A DNA stretch of 64,000 nt, from positions 970,058 to 1,034,057 of the forward strand of contig NZ_LT606946.1 of assembly GCF_900095175.1 (NCBI RefSeq), given 5' to 3'. The position numbers were made by a program, and so were the translations under genes. The first letter of the stretch is position 1. Every line of letters starts with the position of its first letter. Source of the DNA: Polynucleobacter necessarius. Its GTDB lineage: Bacteria > Pseudomonadota > Gammaproteobacteria > Burkholderiales > Burkholderiaceae. Shown here in pieces: positions 1 to 9,925 of this stretch. The notes beneath the pieces are model-generated. The model searched no databases. It was not told the DNA's origin and saw only the letters and a program-made list of their open reading frames with translations.

Positions 1-1578
1 CGTAGCATCAAAGATTAGCTTTGTAAAACCTTCATCACATCCATTCGCAATCGCCCTGCCACTGGCAGCCCATGGGAATAAGCCCTTCTCATAAGCGATT
101 CCTTGAGCTTTACATTGCTCTTCAGTCAAGCCGGCCCAAGCCACTTCTGGATCGGTATAGGCAACCGATGGAATTTGCTTAGCATCGAAATAAGACTTTT
201 CACCAGCCGCTACTTCGGCAGCAACATGACCTTCATGCACAGCTTTATGCGCAAGCATGGGTTGGCCAACAATGTCACCAATAGCAAAAATATTATTCAC
301 ATTCGTGCGCATTTGATTGTCGACCAGAATAAAGCCACGCTCATCAACGATGACGCCTGCAGCCGATGCATCAATCTTTTTACCGTTAGGTGTGCGGCCC
401 ACTGCAACCAGCACTAAGTCGTAGGTCTGGGGCTCAGCGGGAGCACTCTCACCTTCAAAGCTTACCTGAATACCATCGGCCTTAACTTCAGCTTTAGATG
501 CACGAGTCTTGAGCATGATCTTTTCAAAACGGCCGGCGTTAAATTTCTCCCAAACCTTTTCTAAATCACGATCAGCTCCGGCCATCAGACCATCCATCAT
601 TTCAGCAATATCAATACGGGAGCCTAGGGTACTGTAGACCGTAGCCATTTCTAAACCAATAATGCCGCCGCCGATGACTAGCATGCGCTTTGGAATGCTC
701 TTGAGTAATAAGGCCCCAGTACTATCGACAATGCGCGGATCGTCTGGCAAAAACGGGAGTTTTACCGGCTGACTTCCGGCTGCAATGATTGCCTTCTGAA
801 AGCGCACTACTTCTTTTTGGCCGGCCAGATCCTGGCCACCACCTTTCGTTAACTCTACTTCAACGTGATTCGCATCTAAGAAGCGTCCTAATCCGCGCAC
901 CACAGTCACTTTGCGCGCTTTAGCCATGCCAGCCAATCCGCCAGTTAACTTGGCAATCACAGAATCTTTGTAGCCACGGAGTTGATCTACTTCGATTTTT
1001 GGGGCGCCATAGCTAATACCATGCTTAGACATCGTCTTGACTTCATCCATCACTGCAGTCGTATGGAGCAAGGCTTTTGATGGAATACAGCCTACGTTCA
1101 AGCAAACGCCGCCTAAAGTCGCATAGCGCTCCACCAAAATAGTACTCATATCCAAATCAGCGCTTCGGAATGCAGCGCTATAGCCGCCAGGGCCCGCACC
1201 TAATACGAGCACTTCACACTCGTGGTCGACCTTGCCGCTATATTGGCCGGCGATAGGAGCAGCAGTCACTGGCGCTGCTACTGGGGCTGGTGCCGGAGTT
1301 GGACTAGCTGAGGGTGAAGAAGCCTGAGGCGCAGATGCTGCCCCCACTTCAATCTCAGCAATCGCACTACCCTTGCTAACCTTATCGCCAGCCTTGACAG
1401 CAATACTCAGAATGGTGCCAGCAGCATCAGCCGGGACTTCCATAGTAGCCTTGTCAGACTCCAGCACAAGTAATGGCTGTTCTTTTTCAATGACATCGCC
1501 CACTTTGATGAGCACTTCAATTACTGGTACGTCTGAGTAATCGCCAATATCTGGCACGAGAATAATTTGCTTAGCCAT
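1..1578 (-). CDS. lpdA: Dihydrolipoyl dehydrogenase (E3 of pyruvate dehydrogenase) with N-terminal lipoyl domain, 3' end outside window
   Basis: FAD-dependent E3 subunit that reoxidises dihydrolipoamide and reduces NAD+ in the cytoplasmic pyruvate dehydrogenase complex. Residues 1-80 form a lipoyl domain with the acceptor lysine in ESDKATMEVP, followed by an Ala/Pro/Ser linker and then the flavoprotein: FAD motif GAGPGGY near residue 132, redox-active disulfide GGVCLNVGCIPSK, NAD motif GGGIIGLE, and the second FAD motif ending AIGD. 526 codons are visible; the C-terminal dimerisation domain with its active-site histidine lies beyond base 1. The start ATG (1576-1578) has a TAAGGAGA ribosome site that overlaps the aceF stop, so translation is probably coupled. 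Last gene seen of aceE-aceF-lpdA. Confidence 0.96.
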   Translation of the reverse strand, partial: MAKQIILVPDIGDYSDVPVIEVLIKVGDVIEKEQPLLVLESDKATMEVPADAAGTILSIAVKAGDKVSKGSAIAEIEVGAASAPQASSPSASPTPAPAPVAAPVTAAPIAGQYSGKVDHECEVLVLGAGPGGYSAAFRSADLDMSTILVERYATLGGVCLNVGCIPSKALLHTTAVMDEVKTMSKHGISYGAPKIEVDQLRGYKDSVIAKLTGGLAGMAKARKVTVVRGLGRFLDANHVEVELTKGGGQDLAGQKEVVRFQKAIIAAGSQPVKLPFLPDDPRIVDSTGALLLKSIPKRMLVIGGGIIGLEMATVYSTLGSRIDIAEMMDGLMAGADRDLEKVWEKFNAGRFEKIMLKTRASKAEVKADGIQVSFEGESAPAEPQTYDLVLVAVGRTPNGKKIDASAAGVIVDERGFILVDNQMRTNVNNIFAIGDIVGQPMLAHKAVHEGHVAAEVAAGEKSYFDAKQIPSVAYTDPEVAWAGLTEEQCKAQGIAYEKGLFPWAASGRAIANGCDEGFTKLIFDAT

Positions 1579-1587
1579 ATCTTCTCC

Positions 1588-2898
1588 TTATAGCGCTGCA
1601 CGACGGAAGTCGGACATTAACTGAGCGATATAGACATTGAAACGAGTTGCCAAAGCGCCATCAATCACGCGATGATCTGCGCTTAAGGACAATGGGCAAA
1701 TTAAGCGCGATACAAATTGCTTACCATCCCACACTGGTTTCATAGCAGCTTTACTTACCCCCAAAATTGCCACCTCAGGTGCGTTCACGATCGGTGAGAA
1801 ATACGTACCACCAATTCCACCTAAAGAAGAGATCGTAAAACTAGCGCCCTGCATTTGCTCTGGCTTGAGTTTTCCGTCTCGGGCTAGAGCAGCTAACTCT
1901 GAAGTTTCGCGAGTGAGCTCAAAGATACCTTTTTTATCTGCATCACGAATCACTGGGACTACCAAGCCATTTGGAGTATCTGCAGCAAAGGCAATGTTGA
2001 AGTATTTCTTCAACACCAAGTCATCGCCATCAATAGAGCTATTGAATTCAGGGAACTTCTTGAGTGCAGCAACAGCAGCCTTCATTAAGAAAGCCAACAT
2101 CGTGATTTTGAGACCTTGCTTTTCATTCTCTTTATTTGTGAGAACTCTGAATGCCTCTAAATCAGTGATATCCGCATCCTCGTGATAAGTCACAGCAGGA
2201 ATCATGACCCAATTACGACCCAAGTTCGCAGCAGTCAATCTCTTAATACGATTTAATGGCTGACGCTCTGTCTCACCAAACTTAGAAAAATCAACTTTAG
2301 GCCAAGGAATTAAATTCAGGCCACCTAAGCTGCCACCAGATGCATTTGATGAACTTGTAGCTCTGCCACTCATGGCGGCCTTAACAAATGCCTGGACATC
2401 TTCCTGAGTAATCCTGCCTTTTGGACCAGATCCTTTTACTTGATGAACAGTGACACCAAGTTCACGAGCAAACTTACGCACGGAAGGGCTAGCGTGACTT
2501 GCAGTGGGATCAACTTCAACTGGGGTATTGATAACAGGTGGTGGTGCAGGTGCACGCACAATCGGTGGCTCTACTTTTGGAGTCGAGGCAGCAATAGGTT
2601 CAAGTTTTGCTGCCACTGGGGCTGCAGTAGCTTGAGTCGGTGCAGGAGCTGTGGCACCACTTTCTTCAAGCACCAGAACAATGGCACCTTCTGAAATAGA
2701 GTCACCCACTTTAACCTTGACCTCTTTCACCACACCAGAATGTGATGATGGAACATCCATGGTTGCCTTATCGGATTCTAAGACAACAATAGACTGCTCT
2801 TTCTCAACACGATCACCGGCTTTCACCAATACCTCGATGACAGGCACATCTTTGTAATCCCCAATATCCGGGACTTTAATATCAATTAGTTGGCTCAT
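1588..2898 (-). CDS. aceF: Dihydrolipoyllysine-residue acetyltransferase (E2 of pyruvate dehydrogenase)
   Basis: E2 core of the pyruvate dehydrogenase complex; transfers acetyl groups from lipoamide to CoA. It has one N-terminal lipoyl domain (residues 1-75, lysine in ESDKATMDVP), an Ala/Pro linker, a peripheral-subunit-binding domain (about 135-172, ASPSVRKFARELG) and a C-terminal catalytic domain with DHRVIDGA near residue 411, where the catalytic histidine lies. Length 436 aa with a single lipoyl domain is at the short end; many proteobacterial E2s have two or three, and the extra lipoyl domain on E3 may compensate (inference). It lies 15 nt downstream of aceE, in one operon. Confidence 0.96.
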   Translation of the reverse strand: MSQLIDIKVPDIGDYKDVPVIEVLVKAGDRVEKEQSIVVLESDKATMDVPSSHSGVVKEVKVKVGDSISEGAIVLVLEESGATAPAPTQATAAPVAAKLEPIAASTPKVEPPIVRAPAPPPVINTPVEVDPTASHASPSVRKFARELGVTVHQVKGSGPKGRITQEDVQAFVKAAMSGRATSSSNASGGSLGGLNLIPWPKVDFSKFGETERQPLNRIKRLTAANLGRNWVMIPAVTYHEDADITDLEAFRVLTNKENEKQGLKITMLAFLMKAAVAALKKFPEFNSSIDGDDLVLKKYFNIAFAADTPNGLVVPVIRDADKKGIFELTRETSELAALARDGKLKPEQMQGASFTISSLGGIGGTYFSPIVNAPEVAILGVSKAAMKPVWDGKQFVSRLICPLSLSADHRVIDGALATRFNVYIAQLMSDFRRAAL

Positions 2899-2913
2899 AG
2901 TATCTGTCTCTAA

Positions 2914-5610
2914 TCAAACCATCATTGGGTTTGGTTTGGTGGTATCGATTTCATACTTCTTAATTGCTTCTGCTAGCTTTTGACGATCAAGCTGACCAGC
3001 ATCCACTAAAGAACGTAACGCGGTTAATACAACCCAGCGACGATCTACTTCAAAGAAGTCGCGCAACTTTTCTCGTGTGTCTGAACGACCAAAGCCATCA
3101 GTACCCAAAACTTCGAAGCGACGACCCATATGCTGAATTGCTGGGCGAATTTGTTCCGCAAATAAACGCACATAGTCAGTAGCTGCAATAATTGGGCCAA
3201 CCGTATCCTTTAGGTATTTCTCTACGTGAGACAAAGAAGGTGCCACAGTTGGGTTTAATAGATTGTTGCGATGTACTGCATTCCAATCACGACCTAACTC
3301 GGTAAAGCTTGGGCAACCCCACAGATCAGATGCGACACCCCAATCTTTGTGCAAGATCTCAGCGGCTTCAATCACTTCACGGAAAATCGTGCCTGAACCC
3401 AAAAGCTGAACGCGCAATTTAGCATTGGCATCACCAACGGAATTGAGCTTGTACATGCCTTTAATGATGTCTTGCTCCGCACCCTTTGGCATAGATGGAT
3501 GAGCGTAGTTCTCATTCATCAAAGTGATGTAGTAGTAAACATCTTCTTGTTCAGCTAACATGCGACGCATGCCGTCTTGAATCACCACGGCAACTTCAAA
3601 TGCAAATGAAGGGTCATAGCTAATGCAGTTTGGAATAGCCGCACTCCATACTTGGCTGTGGCCATCCTCATGCTGAAGGCCTTCACCGTTCAGAGTGGTT
3701 CTACCGGCAGTACCGCCCAATAAGAAACCGCGGCTACGCATATCACCTGCAGCCCAGCAAAGATCACCAATACGTTGGAATCCAAACATGGAATAGAAGA
3801 TGTAGAAAGGCAACATCGGGACGCTATGGGTTGAGTATGAAGTTGCAGCGGCGATCCAGTCGCACATACCGCCCGCTTCATTAATACCCTCTTGCAAAAT
3901 CTGACCAGTCTTGTCTTCTTTATAGAACATCAGTTGATCATGATCTTCTGGAGTGTAGAGCTGGCCTAACTGATTCCAAATACCGAGCTGGCGGAACATG
4001 CCTTCCATACCAAAGGTACGTGACTCGTCAGGAACAATCGGAACCACCCTCTTACCTATAACCTTGTCACGCACAATCGTATTGAGAATACGCACAAAAG
4101 TCATAGTGGTAGATATCTCACGGCCTTCAGTGGTAGCTTCAAGCAAGGGTGCAAATACCTCAAGCGCAGGGACTGCCAAACTCTCAGCCTTCATGCGACG
4201 CTGCGGCAAGTAACCGCCCAACTCTTTTCGGCGTGCCTTCATATATTCAAGCTCAGGGCTGCCATCAGCGAACTTCACCAAAGGCATTTCATCCAATTGC
4301 TCATCTTTTATAGGAATCTCAAAACGATCACGGAAGCGACGTACATCATCCGCATTCATCTTCTTGGCTTGGTGAGCAATATTCATCGCTTCACCTGATC
4401 CACCCATACCGTAACCTTTAATGGTGTGGGCCAAGATAACTGTTGGTTGATCTTTATGATTTACAGCTGAATGAAACGCTGCAAATACTTTATGGGGATC
4501 ATGACCGCCACGATTGAGTTGCCAAATTTCGTCATCACTCCAATCACTAACCAGAGACTTTAATTCAGGAGTATTGAATACGATCTCACGAACATAGGCA
4601 CCATTCTTGGCCTTCATGGTTTGGTACTCACCATCCACGATTTCACCAAGACGTTGCATCAAGATGCCTTTTTTATCGCGCGCGAATAAAGCATCCCAAT
4701 GGCCACCCCAAACAACTTTAATCACATTCCAACCAGCGCCACGGAATTCGCCTTCAAGCTCTTGAATAATCTTGCCGTTACCACGCACAGGACCATCAAG
4801 ACGTTGCAAGTTGCAATTCACAACAAAAATCAGGTTATCTAATTTTTCCCGGCCGGCCATGCCGATTGCACCGAGTGATTCTGGCTCATCAGTTTCACCG
4901 TCACCGAGGAAGGCCCAAACTTTGCGCCCTTCTGCTTTAATAAATCCACGATCCTGCATGTAGCGCATAAATCGCGCCTGATAAATAGCCATGATGGGAC
5001 CAAGACCCATGGATACAGTTGGGAACTGCCAGAAATTAGGCATCAACCAAGGATGCGGATAACTAGAGATACCCTTACCGCCCACTTCTTGACGGAAGTT
5101 ATTTAATTGCTCATCAGATAATCGGCCCAGCATATAAGCGCGCGCATAAACACCTGGAGCTGAATGGCCTTGAACAAAAATCAGATCGCCACCATGCTCT
5201 GGAGATGGCGCATGCCAAAAATGATTAAAGCCAACGTCATATAAAGTAGCGGCCGACTGGAAGGATGAAATATGGCCGCCAACGTTGGTGTCTTTGTTTG
5301 CACGAAGAACCATGGCCATCGCATTCCAGCGAGTGTATGAACGAATCCGATGCTCCACATTTTGATCGCCAGGTAAGCGCGCTTGCTGCTCTACTGGAAT
5401 CGTATTGATGTAGGGAGTTTCAGTATGGAATGCTTGATTCACTCCATTGACTCGAGCATGAGAAATTTGCTGATCAATGAGATAGGCCGCACGTTCTGGG
5501 CCTTCATTACGAATGACGCCATCTAAGGCCTGCAACCACTCTTGAGTTTCACCTGGATCCGCATCTTGCTTTCCTGCGCTACCCAAAATTTGATCTGGAA
5601 CTGCTGCCAT
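2914..5610 (-). CDS. aceE: Pyruvate dehydrogenase E1 component, homodimeric type
   Basis: Thiamine-diphosphate enzyme that decarboxylates pyruvate and reductively acetylates the lipoyl group of E2. 898 aa, the usual length for the single-chain AceE family. The ThDP/Mg motif GDGETDEPES (about residue 236) is followed by NCNLQRLDGPVRGN; the central QHEDGHSQ and C-terminal transketolase regions are present. First gene of aceE-aceF-lpdA, with a good sigma70-like promoter at 5662-5690. No frame damage in 2.7 kb, which contrasts with several accessory genes in this window. Confidence 0.97.
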   Translation of the reverse strand: MAAVPDQILGSAGKQDADPGETQEWLQALDGVIRNEGPERAAYLIDQQISHARVNGVNQAFHTETPYINTIPVEQQARLPGDQNVEHRIRSYTRWNAMAMVLRANKDTNVGGHISSFQSAATLYDVGFNHFWHAPSPEHGGDLIFVQGHSAPGVYARAYMLGRLSDEQLNNFRQEVGGKGISSYPHPWLMPNFWQFPTVSMGLGPIMAIYQARFMRYMQDRGFIKAEGRKVWAFLGDGETDEPESLGAIGMAGREKLDNLIFVVNCNLQRLDGPVRGNGKIIQELEGEFRGAGWNVIKVVWGGHWDALFARDKKGILMQRLGEIVDGEYQTMKAKNGAYVREIVFNTPELKSLVSDWSDDEIWQLNRGGHDPHKVFAAFHSAVNHKDQPTVILAHTIKGYGMGGSGEAMNIAHQAKKMNADDVRRFRDRFEIPIKDEQLDEMPLVKFADGSPELEYMKARRKELGGYLPQRRMKAESLAVPALEVFAPLLEATTEGREISTTMTFVRILNTIVRDKVIGKRVVPIVPDESRTFGMEGMFRQLGIWNQLGQLYTPEDHDQLMFYKEDKTGQILQEGINEAGGMCDWIAAATSYSTHSVPMLPFYIFYSMFGFQRIGDLCWAAGDMRSRGFLLGGTAGRTTLNGEGLQHEDGHSQVWSAAIPNCISYDPSFAFEVAVVIQDGMRRMLAEQEDVYYYITLMNENYAHPSMPKGAEQDIIKGMYKLNSVGDANAKLRVQLLGSGTIFREVIEAAEILHKDWGVASDLWGCPSFTELGRDWNAVHRNNLLNPTVAPSLSHVEKYLKDTVGPIIAATDYVRLFAEQIRPAIQHMGRRFEVLGTDGFGRSDTREKLRDFFEVDRRWVVLTALRSLVDAGQLDRQKLAEAIKKYEIDTTKPNPMMV

Positions 5611-5661
5611 AAACTGCCTCCATTAGTCACATCGGTCTGATTTATTCACTCTATAGGCAAT

Positions 5662-5690
5662 ATTCTAGGAAGGTCTATGGGTGTAAACAA
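5662..5690 (-). promoter_or_regulatory. Predicted sigma70 promoter of the aceE-aceF-lpdA operon
   Basis: Read on the minus strand: -35 TTGTTT (5685-5690), 17-nt spacer, -10 TAGAAT (5662-5667). This would start RNA near 5655, giving a leader of about 45 nt before the aceE ATG. Prediction from sequence only. Confidence 0.5.
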
Positions 5691-5698
5691 GCAATTTT

Positions 5699-5729
5699 CC
5701 ACATAATGATAATATTTTTCACTATGTGG
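5699..5729. promoter_or_regulatory. Inverted repeat in the aceE / sensor kinase intergenic region
   Basis: The 7-bp arms CCACATA (5699-5705) and TATGTGG (5723-5729) are separated by 17 nt of AT-rich sequence. It sits just upstream of the predicted aceE -35 element and between two divergent genes, where an operator would be expected. The regulator is unknown and a chance dyad is not excluded. Confidence 0.25.
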
Positions 5730-5852
5730 TATTTTGTTGCAACGCAATCCAAAAAAGCAGAACCGCCCTAATGCATTAGAAAGGGGTGCTAGTAAGGCAA
5801 AATAGCCTCATTACATGAAAAAATCGCATTTTCAATATGGCAACTCAAGCCT

Positions 5853-8328
5853 GTGAGATGGATCCGTCGAATACGGGGATTTAAGCTTGTCTACACGCCT
5901 TTAATTGCGATTGTGCTGTTTACCGTGGTGATGGGCGTCATCATGGGCACACTTCAGCTCCAGGAAAAAAGTCAACAAGAAGCGGCGCTATTTAGTGAGC
6001 TCTCTTTTGCAAAGCAACGAATTCAATTGCGTTTTGCAAACAATACCGATGTATTGCAATCCATTGGGCGGGATTATGTCAGCGCTGGAGATTCCATAAA
6101 GTTAAAAGATAACGTACTTCTTCAGGCAGAAAATCTTCTGCAAAACAATCATGAGATTACGAAAATTGTCTGGATTAATGAAACATACCATAGTGAGTGG
6201 AAGGTGCCACCACACAATTTAAAAACCGATTGGTTTAATAAAGTAAACAATGCGAACGTCATAAATAAGATGCTACAGAGAACGCTTGAGCTTAGCGCCG
6301 CCACTAATAGGCCGGCGTTTAGCAACTTCATCTCACTTGAAGTTCCAAGCAACGAAGTCATCTCCAAAGAAATTCGCAATGTGTTTTGGCAAACAGTGCC
6401 TCTACTTTCTGGTAACGAAATTAAAGACATGGTTGCCACCCTGTATACAACCCAGGGGATACTAGAAATGATCCCCGGGGAACTCAAAGCTCAATATCGA
6501 TTCACCCTCATTACAGATGATGACCAGGTCTTAGCAATCTCATCTGATAAAAATACGCCGAAACGAGCGTTTAGCAATCAAACCAGCTTAGATATTGGCG
6601 TCCTAAGCCCAAATCTCAGCCTCAGAATCGATACCTACCCTCCAGAAACCAATTTAACGTTCAGGATGTTGATTGGCGTTGTTCTGGGTTTAAGTGCATT
6701 CGTGATCTGGAGTTTATGGTCTGTTTTAAGGCAGATGCAAGTTCGGCAAGAAGTAGAAGCAAATCTTCGGGCTGAGACTAATTTTCTTAGGGCGATGGAA
6801 AACTCCACGCCAGTTGGAATTCGCGCACATGATATGAATCGGGCGATCACCTATGTCAACCCTGCTTTTTGCGAGATGACTGGCTGGTCCGCGGAAGAGC
6901 TGATAGGACTTAGCCCCCCTTTTTTTTGCGTTTTGGCCCGAGGATCAAAAGGAGGAGCTCACCAAAAAAATGAATCAGACTCTCAAGATGACCCTCAATC
7001 AAGATAAGAAGATTGGGATTGAGGGCTCAATCTTCCATCGTAATGGCTCAGTGATCCAGACCCGAACATTCATTGCTCCACTGATTGATGAAAAGGGCAA
7101 ACAAACTGGTTGGATCACTTCATTAATTGATATTTCTGAGCCAAAGAAAATTCGTGAGGAATTAGCTGCTTCACAGGAGCGATTCATTACTGTTTTAGAA
7201 GGTTTAGATGCATCTGTTTCAGTGGTCTCCAATGAAACAGGTGAATTATTATTTGCAAATCGCTTCTATCGCGAACGTTTTGGTAGCTCTGCTAAAGGTC
7301 ATTGTGATTTAGCCGGTGGCGATATTAAGCAAAACGTATCCCATGCCCCTATTGAAGCCAGTGCGGCCACTTCCTTGCATCAAGAAACAGAGTCAGAAGA
7401 AATTCAATTGCTCGATGCAACAACAGGAACCTCAAAATGGTATGAAGTCCGCAGACGTTTTGTGCCCTGGGTTGATGGGCAGTTAGCACAACTATTGATT
7501 GCTACAGATATCACGATTCGTATTGAAGCAGAGGATTTAGCGCGCCAACAAGAAGAGCGTATGCAATTTTCTAGCCGCTTAACTACTATGGGTGAAATGG
7601 CATCTTCACTAGCACATGAGTTAAATCAACCGCTTGCTGCAATCCCTAACTACTGTATGGGTGTAGCCAAACGCTTGCAAGGACAACTCGAGCCCGCTCT
7701 GCAAAAAGATATTCTTCCCGCACTAGAAAAAGCTTCGAATCAAGCGCATAGAGCCGGAACTATCATTCAGCGGATTAAAGGCTTTGTGAAGCGTAGCGAA
7801 CCGCAACGAAAATCTTGCGACATCAGTGAAATTATTAATGATGCGGTTGGCTTAGTTGAGATCGAAGCACATCGACACCGCATGAACATTACCACTCAAA
7901 TTGCTGAAAATCTCCCACCCGTGGATGTAGATCCGGTTTTAATTTTGCAGGTCCTAGTGAACCTTCTTAAGAATTCCCTGGATAGTATGAGAGAGGTCTA
8001 CCCCCTCACATCACGCTGGTCTGCCCCTCCAGTCAATATTTCGGCCGACCTAGATACCAGTACTTTTCCCGCAATGCTACGCATCCAAGTGACCGATACA
8101 GGCGCCGGAATCGCTGAATCCGTTATTGAACGGATGTTTGAGCCCTTTTTTAGCACTAAAAACGATGGAATGGGCATGGGTCTGAATATTTGCCGATCTG
8201 TGATCGAGTCCCATCAGGGTCGACTTTGGGCAAAAAATCAGATGGATACAGAACATACAAAGCTGTCGGGCTGCACCTTTACAATACTATTACCCCTAGA
8301 GTCTACGGACTCAATGGCAAATAGTTAA
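5853..8328 (+). pseudogene. PAS-domain sensor histidine kinase, interrupted by one frameshift
   Basis: Membrane sensor kinase partnered with the FixJ-like regulator that follows. N-terminal part: transmembrane segment (residues 11-35), a roughly 230-residue extracytoplasmic sensor region, a second transmembrane segment (about 268-290), then the start of a PAS domain (AFCEMTGWS). Reading continues in another frame from about 6928 with the rest of PAS1 (FWPEDQKEEL), a second PAS, HisKA with phospho-acceptor His in SSLAHELNQP, and HATPase motifs NLLKNSLDS, DTGAGI and GMGMGLN. One extra T in the T8 run at 6920-6927 explains the shift; with T7 the frames fuse as PPFFAFWPEDQ. The downstream part has an ATG at 6970 preceded by AGGAGG and could make a soluble kinase of 452 aa. 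Phase variation or a read error are alternatives. Confidence 0.85.
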
Positions 8329-8363
8329 TTTATGTATTTTGAGATTTATCTGTGAGAACTAAT

Positions 8364-9011
8364 ATGAATATCAGTGCTACTACCAAACCCAATCAAGCTG
8401 AAGTGGTTTATGTTGTAGATGACGACGAGGCGGTTCGCGACTCCCTCACCTGGTTACTAGAAAGTAATGGGTATGTTGTTCGCTGCCATGCAAGCGCTGA
8501 ACGATTCTTACAATCTCTTCAAAGCACTGATAAGTCTACGATCTCTTGCGCAATCTTAGATGTTCGAATGTCAGGCATGTCAGGCCTTGAATTACAAGAG
8601 CGTTTAATTAGCGAAAATCTACCAATGCCCGTTGCATTTATCACTGGTCATGGTGATGTCTCGATGGCAGTTTCAACAATGAAACGTGGCGCAGTTGATT
8701 TTATTGAAAAACCTTTCAAAGAAAATGATCTCTGCAGCTTGGTCGATCGCATGCTTGCAAAGGAGCGTATTGATTATTCTCAAGCAAGTCAACGGAAAAT
8801 TACTCAGAGTCTCTTAAGCAAGCTGACTGGTCGTGAGCGCCAAGTGCTCGAACGTATTGTGGCCGGCCGCTTGAATAAACAGATTGCAGATGATCTGAGT
8901 ATTTCCATCAAAACCGTTGAGGCACACCGCGCTAACATTATGGAAAAGCTCAATGTGAATACCGTTGCAGATTTACTCCGCTTAGCACTCTCAGATTCAC
9001 AACCTAATTAA
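8364..9011 (+). CDS. FixJ/TtrR-family response regulator (receiver plus LuxR-type HTH)
   Basis: Cytoplasmic transcription factor of a two-component system. The receiver domain (about residues 16-130) has the acidic pair YVVDDDEA, the phospho-acceptor Asp in ILDVRMSG and the conserved Lys in IEKPF. The C-terminal LuxR-type HTH (about 150-212) shows LTGRERQVLERIVAG and IKTVEAHRANIMEKL. I take the ATG at 8364; an in-frame GTG at 8352 would add four residues. It lies 35 nt after the kinase. The regulator frame is intact while its kinase frame is broken, so it may be orphaned or act through small phospho-donors or another kinase (inference). Target genes unknown. Confidence 0.9.
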   Translation: MNISATTKPNQAEVVYVVDDDEAVRDSLTWLLESNGYVVRCHASAERFLQSLQSTDKSTISCAILDVRMSGMSGLELQERLISENLPMPVAFITGHGDVSMAVSTMKRGAVDFIEKPFKENDLCSLVDRMLAKERIDYSQASQRKITQSLLSKLTGRERQVLERIVAGRLNKQIADDLSISIKTVEAHRANIMEKLNVNTVADLLRLALSDSQPN

Positions 9012-9017
9012 TTTCCT

Positions 9018-9872
9018 ATGCCTGCACAGCTTCTCGACGGCGTTGCCTTATCTAAAAAACTACGTACTGAAATTGCTGTCCGTGGCGCAATCGTCACTGC
9101 CAAAGGCGTTAGACCAGGCCTAGCAGTAATTGTTGTTGGAGAAAATCCAGCGAGCCAGGTTTATGTCCGCAATAAAGTAAAGGCTTGCGAAGATGTTGGA
9201 TTCCATTCGGTGCTCGAGCGATATTCAGCTGAGTTAGGTGAAGAGGAATTGCTGGCTCGAATTGCCACCCTGAATGCTGACCCATCTATTCACGGTATCT
9301 TGGTTCAACTTCCCCTTCCAGAACACATTGCAGCAGAACGCGTTCTAGAAGCAATTGCCCCAGAAAAAGATGTGGATGGCTTTCATGTAGCGAATGCTGG
9401 CGCCTTAATGGTGGGCCAGCCCGAATTTAAGCCCTGTACGCCCTATGGCTGCATGAAGATCCTCGAGAGTATTGAATACCCTATCCGTGGTGCACGCGCA
9501 GTGATTGTGGGCGCCTCAAATATCGTTGGGAAACCAATGGCGATGCTCTTGCTACAAGCCGGTGCAACTGTCACCATTTGCAATAGCAAGACTCGTGACT
9601 TGGCGCACCACACTAAGGATGCCGACATCTTGGTAGTTGCCACCGGAAAACCCAAAATGATTACCGGCGATATAGTCAAAAATGGTGCCGTTGTGATTGA
9701 TGTTGGCATCAATCGCATGCCTGATGGCAAGCTTTGTGGTGACGTTGATTTTGATGCCGCCCAGTATGTTGCCGGCTGGATCACACCTGTGCCTGGTGGC
9801 GTAGGCCCCATGACGATCACCATGCTCCTCATGAATACCTTAGAGGCGGCAGAAAAGGCAGCAAAACGCTAG
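9018..9872 (+). CDS. folD: Bifunctional methylenetetrahydrofolate dehydrogenase / methenyltetrahydrofolate cyclohydrolase
   Basis: Interconverts 5,10-methylene-, 5,10-methenyl- and 10-formyl-tetrahydrofolate with NADP+, feeding purine and formyl-Met synthesis. 284 aa, the standard length. The N-terminal catalytic domain shows [10 protein letters not shown], which holds the catalytic lysine, and [10 protein letters not shown]; the NADP domain shows [14 protein letters not shown], and the family C-terminal signature [11 protein letters not shown] is complete. The start is 6 nt after the response regulator stop, so it is probably cotranscribed although functionally unrelated. Confidence 0.97.
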   Translation: MPAQLLDGVALSKKLRTEIAVRGAIVTAKGVRPGLAVIVVGENPASQVYVRNKVKACEDVGFHSVLERYSAELGEEELLARIATLNADPSIHGILVQLPLPEHIAAERVLEAIAPEKDVDGFHVANAGALMVGQPEFKPCTPYGCMKILESIEYPIRGARAVIVGASNIVGKPMAMLLLQAGATVTICNSKTRDLAHHTKDADILVVATGKPKMITGDIVKNGAVVIDVGINRMPDGKLCGDVDFDAAQYVAGWITPVPGGVGPMTITMLLMNTLEAAEKAAKR

Positions 9873-9925
9873 GGAATTGACTGGGACTTTTAGCAAAATT
9901 GCCCGCAGTCCATTAAGCTAGAGGG

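Noticed and set aside
6914..6930. Programmed +1 ribosomal frameshift in the sensor kinase
   Set aside because: No slow codon, stop or stimulatory structure at the shift; a homopolymer indel is simpler, though transcriptional slippage stays open.
9443..9832. Long antisense frame opposite folD
   Set aside because: Shadow of a conserved coding region without ribosome site or recognisable domains; the same applies to other antisense frames over aceE, hrpA and ispG.
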